Shown one piece after another: positions 24,404-32,068 of a stretch of DNA of 38,625 nt. The notes below the pieces were generated by a model that did not search any database, was not told where the DNA came from, and was given only the letters and a program-made list of their open reading frames with translations. Numbering within the stretch: the first letter of the stretch is position 1; each line of letters opens with the position of its first letter. The DNA is taken from positions 1-38,625 of the forward strand of contig NZ_JAGKSP010000031.1 of assembly GCF_017942085.1 (NCBI RefSeq). The letters are read 5' to 3'. The DNA is from Paenibacillus lignilyticus. Lineage in GTDB: Bacteria > Bacillota > Bacilli > Paenibacillales > Paenibacillaceae. The position numbers and the translations under genes are program-made.

Positions 24404-24431
24404 ATTATACATGGAAATCGTAATATTTCAA
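24404..24431 (-). promoter_or_regulatory. Promoter of prs
   Basis: TTGAAA (24426-24431) and a perfect TATAAT (24404-24409) on the minus strand are 16 nt apart, about 70 nt before the start codon. Confidence 0.75.
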
Positions 24432-24548
24432 AAAACGATCAAATGCGCAAAAAGACCCATTATCCGCACCATTTGCGCGTTCTCGGCATCTTTCAGCAGC
24501 TTGCGCGATTTGTCCCGATTTATGAACGTTTTATGGCAAAACGTCGTA

Positions 24549-24578
24549 GAACCGAGCACTGACAATCAGGCTCGGTTC
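24549..24578 (-). terminator. Terminator-like hairpin after the his operon
   Basis: GAACCGAGC pairs with GCTCGGTTC around a 12-nt loop, 25 nt after the hisIE stop. The tail (TACGACGTTTTGCC) is only partly T-rich. Confidence 0.6.
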
Positions 24579-24602
24579 CACCTATTAACAGCTTTGGCTA
24601 AA

Positions 24603-25286
24603 TTACTTCGGCTGTTTGGATTTATTATGGCGACGGCCCAGCTCTTCCATGACCTCATCCAAGGACAAGCCGCGTTCGCGGAGCAGCACCATCAAGTGGA
24701 AAATCAGATCGCTCGTTTCGCAGCGCAGTTCATCATTGTCTTTGTTCTTAGCTGCGATAATGACTTCTGCTGACTCTTCGCCGACCTTCTTCAGAATTTT
24801 ATCGACGCCTTTCTCGAACAGATACGTGGTATACGCGCCTTCGGGACGTTCTGTATACCGCTGTGCGATTACGGCTTCGAGCTGATTCAGCATGGCGAAG
24901 CGGTCGCTTGTCAGCGTTGTCGCATTCGCGTCCACTCCTTGAATGCCGGTCACTTCATTCGTGAAGCAGCTGTACGAGCCTGTGTGGCAAGCCGGTCCGA
25001 TCTGCTCGACCCGCAGTAAGAGCGTGTCGCCATCGCAATCATAGTGCATCGAGACGATTCGCTGCGTATGACCGCTTGTAGCACCCTTGTGCCACAATTC
25101 GCCGCGCGAGCGACTCCAGAACCAAGTTTCGCCCGTCGCGATCGAACGACCAAGCGATTCCTCGTTCATATAAGCCATCATGAGAACTTCTTTACTGTTG
25201 GCATCCTGCACGATTGCCGGTACGAGGCCGGCCTCATTCCATTTGATCGCCGCAGCAACCGATTCAATTCCTTGTTCCGTACTCAC
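24603..25286 (-). CDS. hisI: Bifunctional phosphoribosyl-AMP cyclohydrolase / phosphoribosyl-ATP pyrophosphatase
   Basis: This HisIE fusion carries out steps 2 and 3 of histidine synthesis. The HisI part covers about residues 1-115, with FWSRSRGELWHKGATSG and the metal-binding end HYDCDGDTLLLRVEQIGPACHTG. The HisE part covers about 130-227, with YLFEKGVDKILKKVGEESAE and the helix DLIFHLMVLL. The 227-residue length fits the fused form. The start is GTG at 25284-25286, overlapping the hisF stop by GTGA, so it is translationally coupled. It is the last gene of the his operon. Confidence 0.96.
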   Translation of the reverse strand: MSTEQGIESVAAAIKWNEAGLVPAIVQDANSKEVLMMAYMNEESLGRSIATGETWFWSRSRGELWHKGATSGHTQRIVSMHYDCDGDTLLLRVEQIGPACHTGSYSCFTNEVTGIQGVDANATTLTSDRFAMLNQLEAVIAQRYTERPEGAYTTYLFEKGVDKILKKVGEESAEVIIAAKNKDNDELRCETSDLIFHLMVLLRERGLSLDEVMEELGRRHNKSKQPK

Positions 25287-26041
25287 CTGATCTCGACTCC
25301 TTTCAGCCGCAAGTCATCCTTCACATCGCGGATCGTCAATTCTTTATAATGAAAAATCGTTGCCGCAAGACCCGCATCCGCATGACCCTGCTGAAATACA
25401 TCGTAGAAATGCTCCACCTTGCCCGCACCGCCGGATGCGATAACCGGAATACCGATAGACTGCGATACCGCTTGCGTCAGCTTAAGATCAAAGCCGTCCT
25501 TGGTACCGTCCGCATCCATACTTGTGAGCAGGATCTCACCCGCTCCAAGCGACTCGACTTCCTTCACCCAAGCAAGTGCTTTAATACCGGTGGCAGTACG
25601 GCCGCCGTGCGTGTACACTTCCCATTCGCCCCAAGCGGGATTAAACTTGGCATCGATCGCAACCACGATACATTGGGAACCGAACTTGCGAGCGCCGTCC
25701 TTCACTAGCGACGGGTTCTTGACCGCTGCCGTATTGATGCCGATCTTATCGGCGCCGGCACGAAGCAGACGCTTCATATCATCGACGTGGGAGATGCCTC
25801 CGCCCACCGTAAACGGGATCGTTATTTCTCCGGCCGTGCGTTTGACGACCTCGATCATCGTCGCTCTGCCTTCAACCGAAGCGGAGATATCAAGGAAAAC
25901 AAGCTCGTCCGCGCCTTCCTTGTCGTAAATTGCCGCAAGCTCCACAGGATCGCCTGCATCGCGCAAATTGACAAAGTTGACTCCTTTCACGACCCGGCCG
26001 TCCTTCACGTCCAGACATGGAATAATTCGTTTGGCCAGCAT
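25283..26041 (-). CDS. hisF: Imidazole glycerol phosphate synthase, cyclase subunit
   Basis: HisF with HisH converts PRFAR to imidazole glycerol phosphate and AICAR. The 252-residue (beta/alpha)8 barrel starts LAKRIIPCLDVKDGRVVKGVNF, which identifies HisF rather than HisA; the catalytic Asp residues are in CLDVKDG and LTSMDADGTKDG, and phosphate-binding loops are VGGGI and ASGGAG. ATG at 26039-26041 follows GGGAGG at 10 nt. It lies 48 nt after hisH, where hisA would normally stand, and overlaps hisIE by 4 nt. The preceding spacer contains an unused-looking ribosome site and ATG. Confidence 0.97.
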   Translation of the reverse strand: MLAKRIIPCLDVKDGRVVKGVNFVNLRDAGDPVELAAIYDKEGADELVFLDISASVEGRATMIEVVKRTAGEITIPFTVGGGISHVDDMKRLLRAGADKIGINTAAVKNPSLVKDGARKFGSQCIVVAIDAKFNPAWGEWEVYTHGGRTATGIKALAWVKEVESLGAGEILLTSMDADGTKDGFDLKLTQAVSQSIGIPVIASGGAGKVEHFYDVFQQGHADAGLAATIFHYKELTIRDVKDDLRLKGVEIR

Positions 26042-26059
26042 CCGAATGCCGCCTCCCTT

Positions 26060-26084
26060 CTAGCTTCATATGTAGAACACCTCT
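26060..26084 (-). other. Orphan ribosome site and start codon between hisH and hisF
   Basis: On the minus strand AGAGGTG (26078-26084) stands 8 nt before ATG (26067-26069), beginning 6 nt after the hisH stop, exactly as for a next operon gene. The frame from this ATG only overlaps hisF out of frame. Four bases after the ATG comes TAG, then the real hisF ribosome site. This would fit a deletion scar of hisA, but chance cannot be excluded. Confidence 0.4.
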
Positions 26085-26089
26085 CGTAT

Positions 26090-26716
26090 CTAACGAGCGG
26101 TTTCACGTGAATCGATCGTCAATGCGAGAAAATTCCGCAGCAGGCTCATGCCGAGCTCGCCGCTTTTCTCGGGATGGAACTGCATGCCGTACACATTGCC
26201 TCTGCCGACAATCGCGGTAACCGGACCGTTGTAGTCGGTAATCGCGTGCAGATCGTCTCCGCGCTCCGGCTTCGCATGGAAGGAATGGACGAAGTACACA
26301 TGTCCCTCCTCAAGCCCTTTAAACAAAGGACTCTCCTGCTGCTTAAACGACAACTTGTTCCAGCCCATATGCGGCACCTTGAAGTCGCCGCGGAAGCGGA
26401 TGACTTTGCCGGGGAGCAGCCCCAACCCTTGATGCTGTCCGTACTCCTCGCTTTCGCTGAACAGCAGCTGCATACCAAGGCAAATGCCGAGCAGCGGCTT
26501 GCCGGATGCGGCGTAGAAACGTGTCACTTCTTCAAGGCCGGTATTCTGCAAATTCTGCATTGCATCGCCGAAGGCGCCAACCCCCGGCAAAATCGCACCG
26601 TCCGCGTCCATGATCTCTTGAGCGTCGGCGGTGATGACCGCTTCATACCCGAGTCGCTCCACAGCCTTGCTGACGCTATGCAGATTACCCATGCCGTAAT
26701 CGATGATCGCGATCAT
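26090..26716 (-). CDS. hisH: Imidazole glycerol phosphate synthase, glutamine amidotransferase subunit
   Basis: HisH releases ammonia from glutamine for HisF. The 208-residue class I amidotransferase starts MIAIIDYGMGNLHSV, has the nucleophile Cys in LLGICLGMQLLFSES and the partner His/Glu in VYGMQFHPEKSGELG. I chose ATG at 26714-26716, following AGGAGT, because it gives the standard N-terminus; a 26-residue upstream extension is unrelated to the family and overlaps hisB. It starts one base after the hisB stop, so the pair is coupled. Confidence 0.97.
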   Translation of the reverse strand: MIAIIDYGMGNLHSVSKAVERLGYEAVITADAQEIMDADGAILPGVGAFGDAMQNLQNTGLEEVTRFYAASGKPLLGICLGMQLLFSESEEYGQHQGLGLLPGKVIRFRGDFKVPHMGWNKLSFKQQESPLFKGLEEGHVYFVHSFHAKPERGDDLHAITDYNGPVTAIVGRGNVYGMQFHPEKSGELGMSLLRNFLALTIDSRETAR

Positions 26717-26717
26717 C

Positions 26718-27320
26718 CTACAGCACTCCTTTCGTCGAAGGCACTCCTTGCACCCGCGGGTCAATGCTTGTCGCTTCATCCAGCGCACGGCCAAGCGCCT
26801 TGAACACCGCCTCGATCATATGATGCGTATTCACGCCGTAATGCACGATAACATGCAGGTTTATGCGCGCTTCGAGCGCCAGCTTCCACAGAAACTCGTG
26901 AACCAGCTCAACTTGGAAACTGCCTACTTGCTGAGACGGGTACTGCGCGCGATATTCGAAAGCCGGACGGTTGCTCAAATCAATGACCACCTGTGCAAGC
27001 GCATCGTCCATGGGGACGAATACGGAAGCGTAACGCTTAACGCCGCGTTTGTCGCCCAGTGCTTCGCGGAGCGTTTGGCCCAGGCAAATGCCGATGTCTT
27101 CAACGGTATGGTGGTCGTCGATATCTACGTCGCCGCGCGCTTCCACGGTGAGGTCGAATTGACCGTGCTTCGTGAATAGATCCAGCATGTGATTCAGGAA
27201 AGGAACATCCGTATCAATCTTGGAGATTCCGGTTCCATCGACGCCAAAAGCCAGCTTAATGTCCGTTTCGTTCGTCTTACGCGCCACTTCTGCCGCGCGG
27301 ATTGCAAGGTTCTCTGCCAT
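26718..27320 (-). CDS. hisB: Imidazoleglycerol-phosphate dehydratase
   Basis: This monofunctional HisB removes water from imidazole glycerol phosphate. The 200-residue product has the internally repeated metal-binding signatures: PFLNHMLDLFTKHG and DDHHTVEDIGICLG in the first half, and FLWKLALEARINLHVIVHYGVNTHH with HMIEAVFKALGRAL in the second. ATG at 27318-27320 follows AAGGATGG. It lies 73 nt after hisD and just before hisH. Confidence 0.97.
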   Translation of the reverse strand: MAENLAIRAAEVARKTNETDIKLAFGVDGTGISKIDTDVPFLNHMLDLFTKHGQFDLTVEARGDVDIDDHHTVEDIGICLGQTLREALGDKRGVKRYASVFVPMDDALAQVVIDLSNRPAFEYRAQYPSQQVGSFQVELVHEFLWKLALEARINLHVIVHYGVNTHHMIEAVFKALGRALDEATSIDPRVQGVPSTKGVL

Positions 27321-27393
27321 GTTACATCCATCCTTCTTTCCACTGTACCCGATATTTTTGACGATGATGAGTGCTCATCAAGGCTGACTAAAC

Positions 27394-28683
27394 TTAAGCG
27401 TTGCGCTCACGCTCCAAGCGGATTTCGATTGCCCTGGCGTGCGCTTCAAGCCCTTCATGCCGAGCAAGCGTCATAATGTTATCCCCGTTCGCCAGCAGCG
27501 CATCCTTGCTATAGTAAATCAAGCTCGACTTCTTCACGAAGTCATCCACGTTCACGGGTGACGAGAATCGAGCCGTACCGTTCGTTGGCAAAATATGATT
27601 CGGACCGGCATAATAATCGCCGACCGGCTCCGAGCTGTACGGTCCGACGAAGATCGCACCGGCGTTCTCGATTCGGCCGAGCAACGCCATCGGCTCTGCC
27701 GTCATAATTTCCAAATGCTCCGGCGCCATGCGGTTCACCGCGTCGATCGCCTCGGTCATCGTTTCGGCGATCAGAATCGCGCCGTAACCGTCAATGGACT
27801 GCCTCGCCGTACCTTCGCGCGGAAGCAGCGCCAGCTGACGCTCAACTTCAACAGCTACCGCATCGCCAAGCGCTTCCGATGTTGTCACGAGAATCGCGGA
27901 CGCCATCTCATCATGCTCGGCTTGCGACAGAAGATCCGCGGCCACGTATGCCGGGTCAGCCGTCTCATCGGCCAACACAACGATCTCGCTCGGACCTGCG
28001 ATGCTGTCGATCGCAACAACGCCATAAACCGAGCGTTTCGCGAGCGCCACATAGATATTGCCCGGTCCGCAAATTTTATCCACCGGCGGAATCGTCGCCG
28101 TGCCGTAAGCCAGAGCCGCTACCGCCTGCGCACCGCCGACGCGGTACATTTCCTTCACGCCCGCTTCCGCAGCCGCTACCAGAATATAAGGATCAATGCC
28201 GGCTTTGCCGCCGGTCGCCGGAGGCGTCACCATCACGATTTCCGGTACGCCGGCAACCTGTGCCGGAATAACGTTCATCAGCACCGAAGACGGATAAGCC
28301 GCTTTCCCGCCCGGAACGTACACGCCTACACGCTTGAGCGGTCTAAGCAGCTGTCCCAGCATTGTACCGTCCGGCTGTACATCCACCCAGGATTGGCGCA
28401 TCTGCTTCTCATGGAATTTCCGAATGTTCGCCGCCGCTTCGCGAATCGCCGTCAGAAAGCCCGCATCTACGCGATCATAAGCGGCTTGTATTTCGCTCTC
28501 GGTGACGCGCAGCTGCGACTCATCCAGCTTCACACGGTCATGCTGCTCCGTATAGCGCAGCAGTGCAGCGTCTCCTTCGGTACGAACCGCTTCTACGATT
28601 CGACGTACCGCTTCATTTTGTTCCGGTGAGCCGTAGTCCACCTTACGTGTTAATCCAAACTGCTCCGCACGCAGCTTCCGCAT
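27394..28683 (-). CDS. hisD: Histidinol dehydrogenase
   Basis: HisD makes the last two oxidations, L-histidinol to histidine, with NAD and zinc. The 429-residue product has VYVPGGKAAYPSSVLMN, the family signature region IDSIAGPSEIVVLADETADP, the zinc ligands in LLSQAEHDEMASAIL (Gln and His), and APEHLEIM with the catalytic His. I chose ATG at 28681-28683, just after GGGAGCGGGTGG; a GTG ten codons upstream is possible but adds a non-conserved leader. hisG ends 73 nt upstream. Confidence 0.96.
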   Translation of the reverse strand: MRKLRAEQFGLTRKVDYGSPEQNEAVRRIVEAVRTEGDAALLRYTEQHDRVKLDESQLRVTESEIQAAYDRVDAGFLTAIREAAANIRKFHEKQMRQSWVDVQPDGTMLGQLLRPLKRVGVYVPGGKAAYPSSVLMNVIPAQVAGVPEIVMVTPPATGGKAGIDPYILVAAAEAGVKEMYRVGGAQAVAALAYGTATIPPVDKICGPGNIYVALAKRSVYGVVAIDSIAGPSEIVVLADETADPAYVAADLLSQAEHDEMASAILVTTSEALGDAVAVEVERQLALLPREGTARQSIDGYGAILIAETMTEAIDAVNRMAPEHLEIMTAEPMALLGRIENAGAIFVGPYSSEPVGDYYAGPNHILPTNGTARFSSPVNVDDFVKKSSLIYYSKDALLANGDNIMTLARHEGLEAHARAIEIRLERERNA

Positions 28684-28756
28684 AACGCCACCCGCTCCCT
28701 TCACTTCTCCCACCGCTTAGCACCTTGCTTTACGGCGGCTTACTATTCCTTGCTAT

Positions 28757-29437
28757 CTATACGCCCGCTTTAGCCGCGATCGCAGTCTGCAGCTTATCGC
28801 AAAGGCTCTGAATCGCATCGTTTTTCATCCGGTAGCTGACACGATTGGCAATCAACCGGCTCGTAATCCCGAAGATCGTCTCCATCTCCACAAGTCCGTT
28901 CTCGCGAAGCGTTTGCCCGGTCTCCACCATGTCGACAATACGGTCGGCAAGCCCGATAAGCGGCGCCAGCTCAATAGAGCCGTTCAGCTTAATGACTTCC
29001 ACTTGCTGTCCCAACTCACGAAAATATTGCGAAGCCACGTTCGGGTACTTCGTCGCCACCCGAGGTTGGATGACCGGCTTCCAATCCGGCAGCCCGATTA
29101 CCGACATGCGGCATTTGGCAATGTCCAGATCAAGCAGCTCATAGACGTCTTTATTTTCTTCCATTAGGACGTCTTTACCTACGATGCCGATATCCGCGAC
29201 GCCGTACTCGACATAGGTCGGTACATCGACGGGTTTCGCCATGATGAAGGACATCCCCAGTTCCGGCAGTTCAATAATAAGCTTCCGCGTGTCGTCAAAA
29301 TCACTCGGGATCGGCACGCCCGCTTCCCGAAACAGATTCGATGCCACTTTATAGATGCGTCCCTTCGGCATCGCGACCTTGAGCAGCTCACGTCCCGATA
29401 TATCTCCGGTGTATAGACCGTTGCTCGTCATGCTCAT
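28757..29437 (-). CDS. hisG: ATP phosphoribosyltransferase, short form catalytic subunit
   Basis: HisG starts the pathway by joining ATP and PRPP, and is feedback-inhibited by histidine. At 226 residues this is the short form that lacks the C-terminal regulatory domain and needs HisZ, encoded just upstream. Visible motifs are LKVAMPKGRIYKVA at the start, GIVGKDVLMEE, and the PRPP loop in ADRIVDMVETGQTLRENGL. ATG at 29435-29437 overlaps the hisZ stop (ATGA) and follows GGAGGG. A second ATG two codons later is equally possible. Confidence 0.97.
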   Translation of the reverse strand: MSMTSNGLYTGDISGRELLKVAMPKGRIYKVASNLFREAGVPIPSDFDDTRKLIIELPELGMSFIMAKPVDVPTYVEYGVADIGIVGKDVLMEENKDVYELLDLDIAKCRMSVIGLPDWKPVIQPRVATKYPNVASQYFRELGQQVEVIKLNGSIELAPLIGLADRIVDMVETGQTLRENGLVEMETIFGITSRLIANRVSYRMKNDAIQSLCDKLQTAIAAKAGV

Positions 29438-30702
29438 CTTGAAGTCCCTCCCTGTCCGCCGGCGAAGAACGTCAACAGCTTCGTAAACGTGACGCCTTTA
29501 TAGTTTACCTGTCCACCGACCGAATCCGATGCAGCAAGCACGGCCCGCTGAGCGTCAGCCCCGTCCATTTTCTCCGTCACTACTACAATAGCTTCGCCAC
29601 TGTTGCCGCCGCTAACCGTATCCGCCTCTTCACGAAGCTCACGCGCCTTATTTAGCGCCGCAGCACGCCCAGCAGCGTCATACCCGATCAGCACGCGTTC
29701 CGTTCTTGTTTCGCTTGCATGGTCCCCGATCAGCTCCAGAATTCGCGTTGTCTTCAGCGCAAAACCTGTTGCAGGAGCTGGACGACCGAACTGTTTCAAT
29801 AAGTTATCATAGCGGCCGCCGCTCGCTACCGGGAATCCGAGATCCGCCGCGTAACCTTCGAACGTCATGCCGGTGTAGTATTTAAAATCGCCAATCATCG
29901 TCAAATCAATCAATACATGTTCGCACACCCCGTACGCTTCGAGCACATCCCACATCTCGCAGAGATGCTGAATCGAAGCCTGCGCCGTCTGATCGAGGCT
30001 AAGCGCCATCGCTTGGCTGCAAATCTCCTGCCCGCCGCGCAATCGAGTGATGCCTTCCAGCTCGCTGCGCATCGCATCAGGCAGTGTCAGCTTCCGCAAG
30101 CCTTCGCGGTACCCTACATAATCCCGCCCCAGCAAATAAGCCTTCAGCTCTTCTTGCGCGGCCGCTTGCCCCGGCAATGCTTCCTCGAACAAACCGTTCA
30201 GGAAGCCGACATGCCCGATCGCAATCTTGAAGCGGTTCACGCCCGCTGCTTTAAGCGAAGCGATCGCAAGGGCAACGACTTCCGCATCCGCCTCAGGAGA
30301 AGCGTCTCCGACAAGCTCAACGCCGGTTTGGAAAAATTCCGCCTCACGGCCTGCTTCCTCTTCAATCGCTCGGAACACGTTGGAATGATAAGAGAGACGC
30401 ACTGGGAACTGCGCATCCTTCAATACGGAACTAACGACACGCGCAATCGGCGCCGTCATATCGGAGCGAAGCACCAGCGTCGTACCGCGATTGTTAAGCA
30501 ATTTGAATAGTTTCTGGTCGGAAGTCGAACTCGCGACACCGACTGTATCGTAATACTCCATCGTAGGGGTCATGATTTGCTCGTATCCCCAAGAGCTCAT
30601 GCAGGCAAGCACTTGATTCTCAATTTGTCTCAGCTTCGTTACGGCATGCGGCAAATAATCTTTCACGCCAATCGGCTTCTCAAATACCTTCGGTTTAGAC
30701 AT
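29434..30702 (-). CDS. hisZ: ATP phosphoribosyltransferase regulatory subunit
   Basis: HisZ is a histidyl-tRNA synthetase-like protein without aminoacylation activity that forms the active complex with short HisG and carries histidine feedback. The 422-residue product has class II synthetase motifs: PIGVKDYLP, motif 2-like LRSDMTAPIARVV and LSYHSNVFRA, and the motif 3-like ASGGRYDNLLKQFG. The C-terminal stretch after about residue 330 resembles an anticodon-binding-like domain and ends in a Gly-rich tail. ATG at 30700-30702 follows AGGTGAG. It is the first gene of the his operon. Confidence 0.95.
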   Translation of the reverse strand: MSKPKVFEKPIGVKDYLPHAVTKLRQIENQVLACMSSWGYEQIMTPTMEYYDTVGVASSTSDQKLFKLLNNRGTTLVLRSDMTAPIARVVSSVLKDAQFPVRLSYHSNVFRAIEEEAGREAEFFQTGVELVGDASPEADAEVVALAIASLKAAGVNRFKIAIGHVGFLNGLFEEALPGQAAAQEELKAYLLGRDYVGYREGLRKLTLPDAMRSELEGITRLRGGQEICSQAMALSLDQTAQASIQHLCEMWDVLEAYGVCEHVLIDLTMIGDFKYYTGMTFEGYAADLGFPVASGGRYDNLLKQFGRPAPATGFALKTTRILELIGDHASETRTERVLIGYDAAGRAAALNKARELREEADTVSGGNSGEAIVVVTEKMDGADAQRAVLAASDSVGGQVNYKGVTFTKLLTFFAGGQGGTSR

Positions 30703-30739
30703 TATATGCTCACCTACAATGCTTTAGTTAGTTAACGTG

Positions 30740-30755
30740 TTACCATATTACCATA
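30740..30755. promoter_or_regulatory. Tandem octamer repeat in the his leader
   Basis: TTACCATA occurs twice in immediate succession (30740-30747 and 30748-30755). It lies between the his promoter and the hisZ start, about 38-53 nt before the start codon. A repressor site is possible; no T-box or attenuator peptide is visible. Confidence 0.4.
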
Positions 30756-30780
30756 CTGCCAAAATAAAGGATTAGTCGTA

Positions 30781-30809
30781 ATAATAACACGCGACTCCCT
30801 ATCCGTCAA
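30781..30809 (-). promoter_or_regulatory. Promoter of the histidine operon
   Basis: TTGACG (30804-30809) and TATTAT (30781-30786) on the minus strand are 17 nt apart, five of six matches each, giving a leader of about 70 nt before hisZ. It lies directly after the terminator of the hprK-lgt-ppaX operon. Confidence 0.75.
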
Positions 30810-30846
30810 TACATCGGCATCCAACTATTCGCTCCTGTAGATATAG

Positions 30847-30875
30847 AAAAAACGGAGAGCATCGCTCTCCGTTTC
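30847..30875 (-). terminator. Terminator of the hprK-lgt-ppaX-acyltransferase operon
   Basis: AACGGAGAGC/GCTCTCCGTT, a perfect 10-bp stem with loop GAT, is followed by a T run on the minus strand, 20 nt after the acyltransferase stop. Confidence 0.92.
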
Positions 30876-30894
30876 TGACCCGCAAAGAGTGCCT

Positions 30895-31392
30895 TTATGT
30901 ACCTTGATCCGTCCCGCTGCGTATAACCGCAATCGGATTCCCGCCAACGAAAGCTCCCGGCGGTACATCCTTATGTACAACCGATCCGGCTGCGACAACC
31001 GCTCCATCCCCGATAACGACACCGGGAAGGATCGTTGTGTTTGCCCCAATCATGACACCTGATCCGATTCGGACTTCGCCAAGCCGGTATTCCTTGATCA
31101 AATACTCATGCGTCAATATCGTCGTGTTATAGCCGATAATGGAATTCTCCCCAATGCTGATCTTCTCCGGGAAAAACACATCTACCATGACCATGAGTGC
31201 AAACGCGCAATGGCGCCCTACCTTCATGCCAAGCACATGCCGATAAATCCAGTTCTTCACCGGCAAAGAAGGACAATAACGCGCTATCTGGATGAAGATA
31301 AAATTCCGTACGGCCTTAAATCTGCTGACCGTACGGTATACTTGCCACAGGGCATTTGGCCCTTCGACAGGATAACGCTCAACGTTTCTCAA
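30895..31392 (-). CDS. Hexapeptide-repeat acyltransferase (YvoF-like)
   Basis: The 165-residue product is a left-handed beta-helix O-acetyltransferase like those of the maltose/galactoside acetyltransferase group. The hexapeptide repeats are visible from about residue 75: KISIGENSIIGYNTTI, VRIGSGVMIGANTTILPGVVIGDGAVVAAGSVV, ending FVGGNPIAVI, with the catalytic-type His in ILTHEY. The start TTG at 31390-31392 has GGAG about 11 nt upstream, just after the ppaX stop 9 nt away. Position matches yvoF of B. subtilis (between ppaX and hisZ). The acceptor is unknown. Confidence 0.88.
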   Translation of the reverse strand: MRNVERYPVEGPNALWQVYRTVSRFKAVRNFIFIQIARYCPSLPVKNWIYRHVLGMKVGRHCAFALMVMVDVFFPEKISIGENSIIGYNTTILTHEYLIKEYRLGEVRIGSGVMIGANTTILPGVVIGDGAVVAAGSVVHKDVPPGAFVGGNPIAVIRSGTDQGT

Positions 31393-31400
31393 GTGGTGCT

Positions 31401-32057
31401 CTACTCCAATCCCGCGAATGCATACAGCTCGCGCATGTTGTGAATCACATGACGCGCACCGCTTTCCCTTAGCTTCGCTTCACCTTTCAACGACCACGCC
31501 ACGCCGACCGAGATAACCCCTGCCGCTTCCGCAGCTTCAATGTCGACCACACTATCGCCAACCATCAATGTCGTCGCCGGATCTGCGCCTAATGCTTCCA
31601 GCGCTTTAAGAACCGGCTCCGGATGCGGCTTCGGATGCTCGACATCTTCAATCGTCACGATCGCGCCCGGCTCCACGTAATCATACAAGCCTACATAACG
31701 TAATCCGCGTTCCGTCGTCAAGCGCATTTTGGTCGTCACGATCCCGATCTGAATCCCGGCTTCATGCAGACGCGCGAACACTTCCGCTACCTGTGGGAAA
31801 GCCGATACATAATCATCATGCATTTGAAGATTGATCTCGCGATAAGCCGCAACAAGATCCGTAACGTCCTCACGTCCCGAGAATAGCTGCATTTGCATAG
31901 TGAGCGGCTGTCCCATGCTTGGTATAATATGCTCCCGATCAAACTCAGGAGGGACGATTCCTTTGAGGGAATGCAAGAACGATTGAATGATCAGCTCATT
32001 CGTGTCCATGATCGTGCCGTCTAAGTCAAACAACATTGTTTTCACTACTGCTGCCAT
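31401..32057 (-). CDS. ppaX: Pyrophosphatase PpaX (HAD superfamily)
   Basis: In Bacillus PpaX hydrolyses the pyrophosphate made when HPr kinase/phosphorylase removes phosphate from P-Ser-HPr, so it completes the HprK reaction. The 218-residue HAD protein has motif I LFDLDGTIMDTN (nucleophile Asp), motif II around GIVTTKMR, and motifs III/IV in HPKPHPEPVLKAL and MVGDSVVDIEAAEAAG. ATG at 32055-32057 is 14 nt from AGGAG, a long spacing, but I see no better start. It lies 11 nt after lgt in the hprK-lgt-ppaX order of B. subtilis, though yvoD is absent here. Confidence 0.9.
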   Translation of the reverse strand: MAAVVKTMLFDLDGTIMDTNELIIQSFLHSLKGIVPPEFDREHIIPSMGQPLTMQMQLFSGREDVTDLVAAYREINLQMHDDYVSAFPQVAEVFARLHEAGIQIGIVTTKMRLTTERGLRYVGLYDYVEPGAIVTIEDVEHPKPHPEPVLKALEALGADPATTLMVGDSVVDIEAAEAAGVISVGVAWSLKGEAKLRESGARHVIHNMRELYAFAGLE

Positions 32058-32068
32058 GCGATTATTTA

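Noticed and set aside
30703..30780. T-box or histidine attenuator in the his leader
   Set aside because: The leader is only about 70 nt, has no run of His codons, no T-box core sequence and no terminator hairpin.
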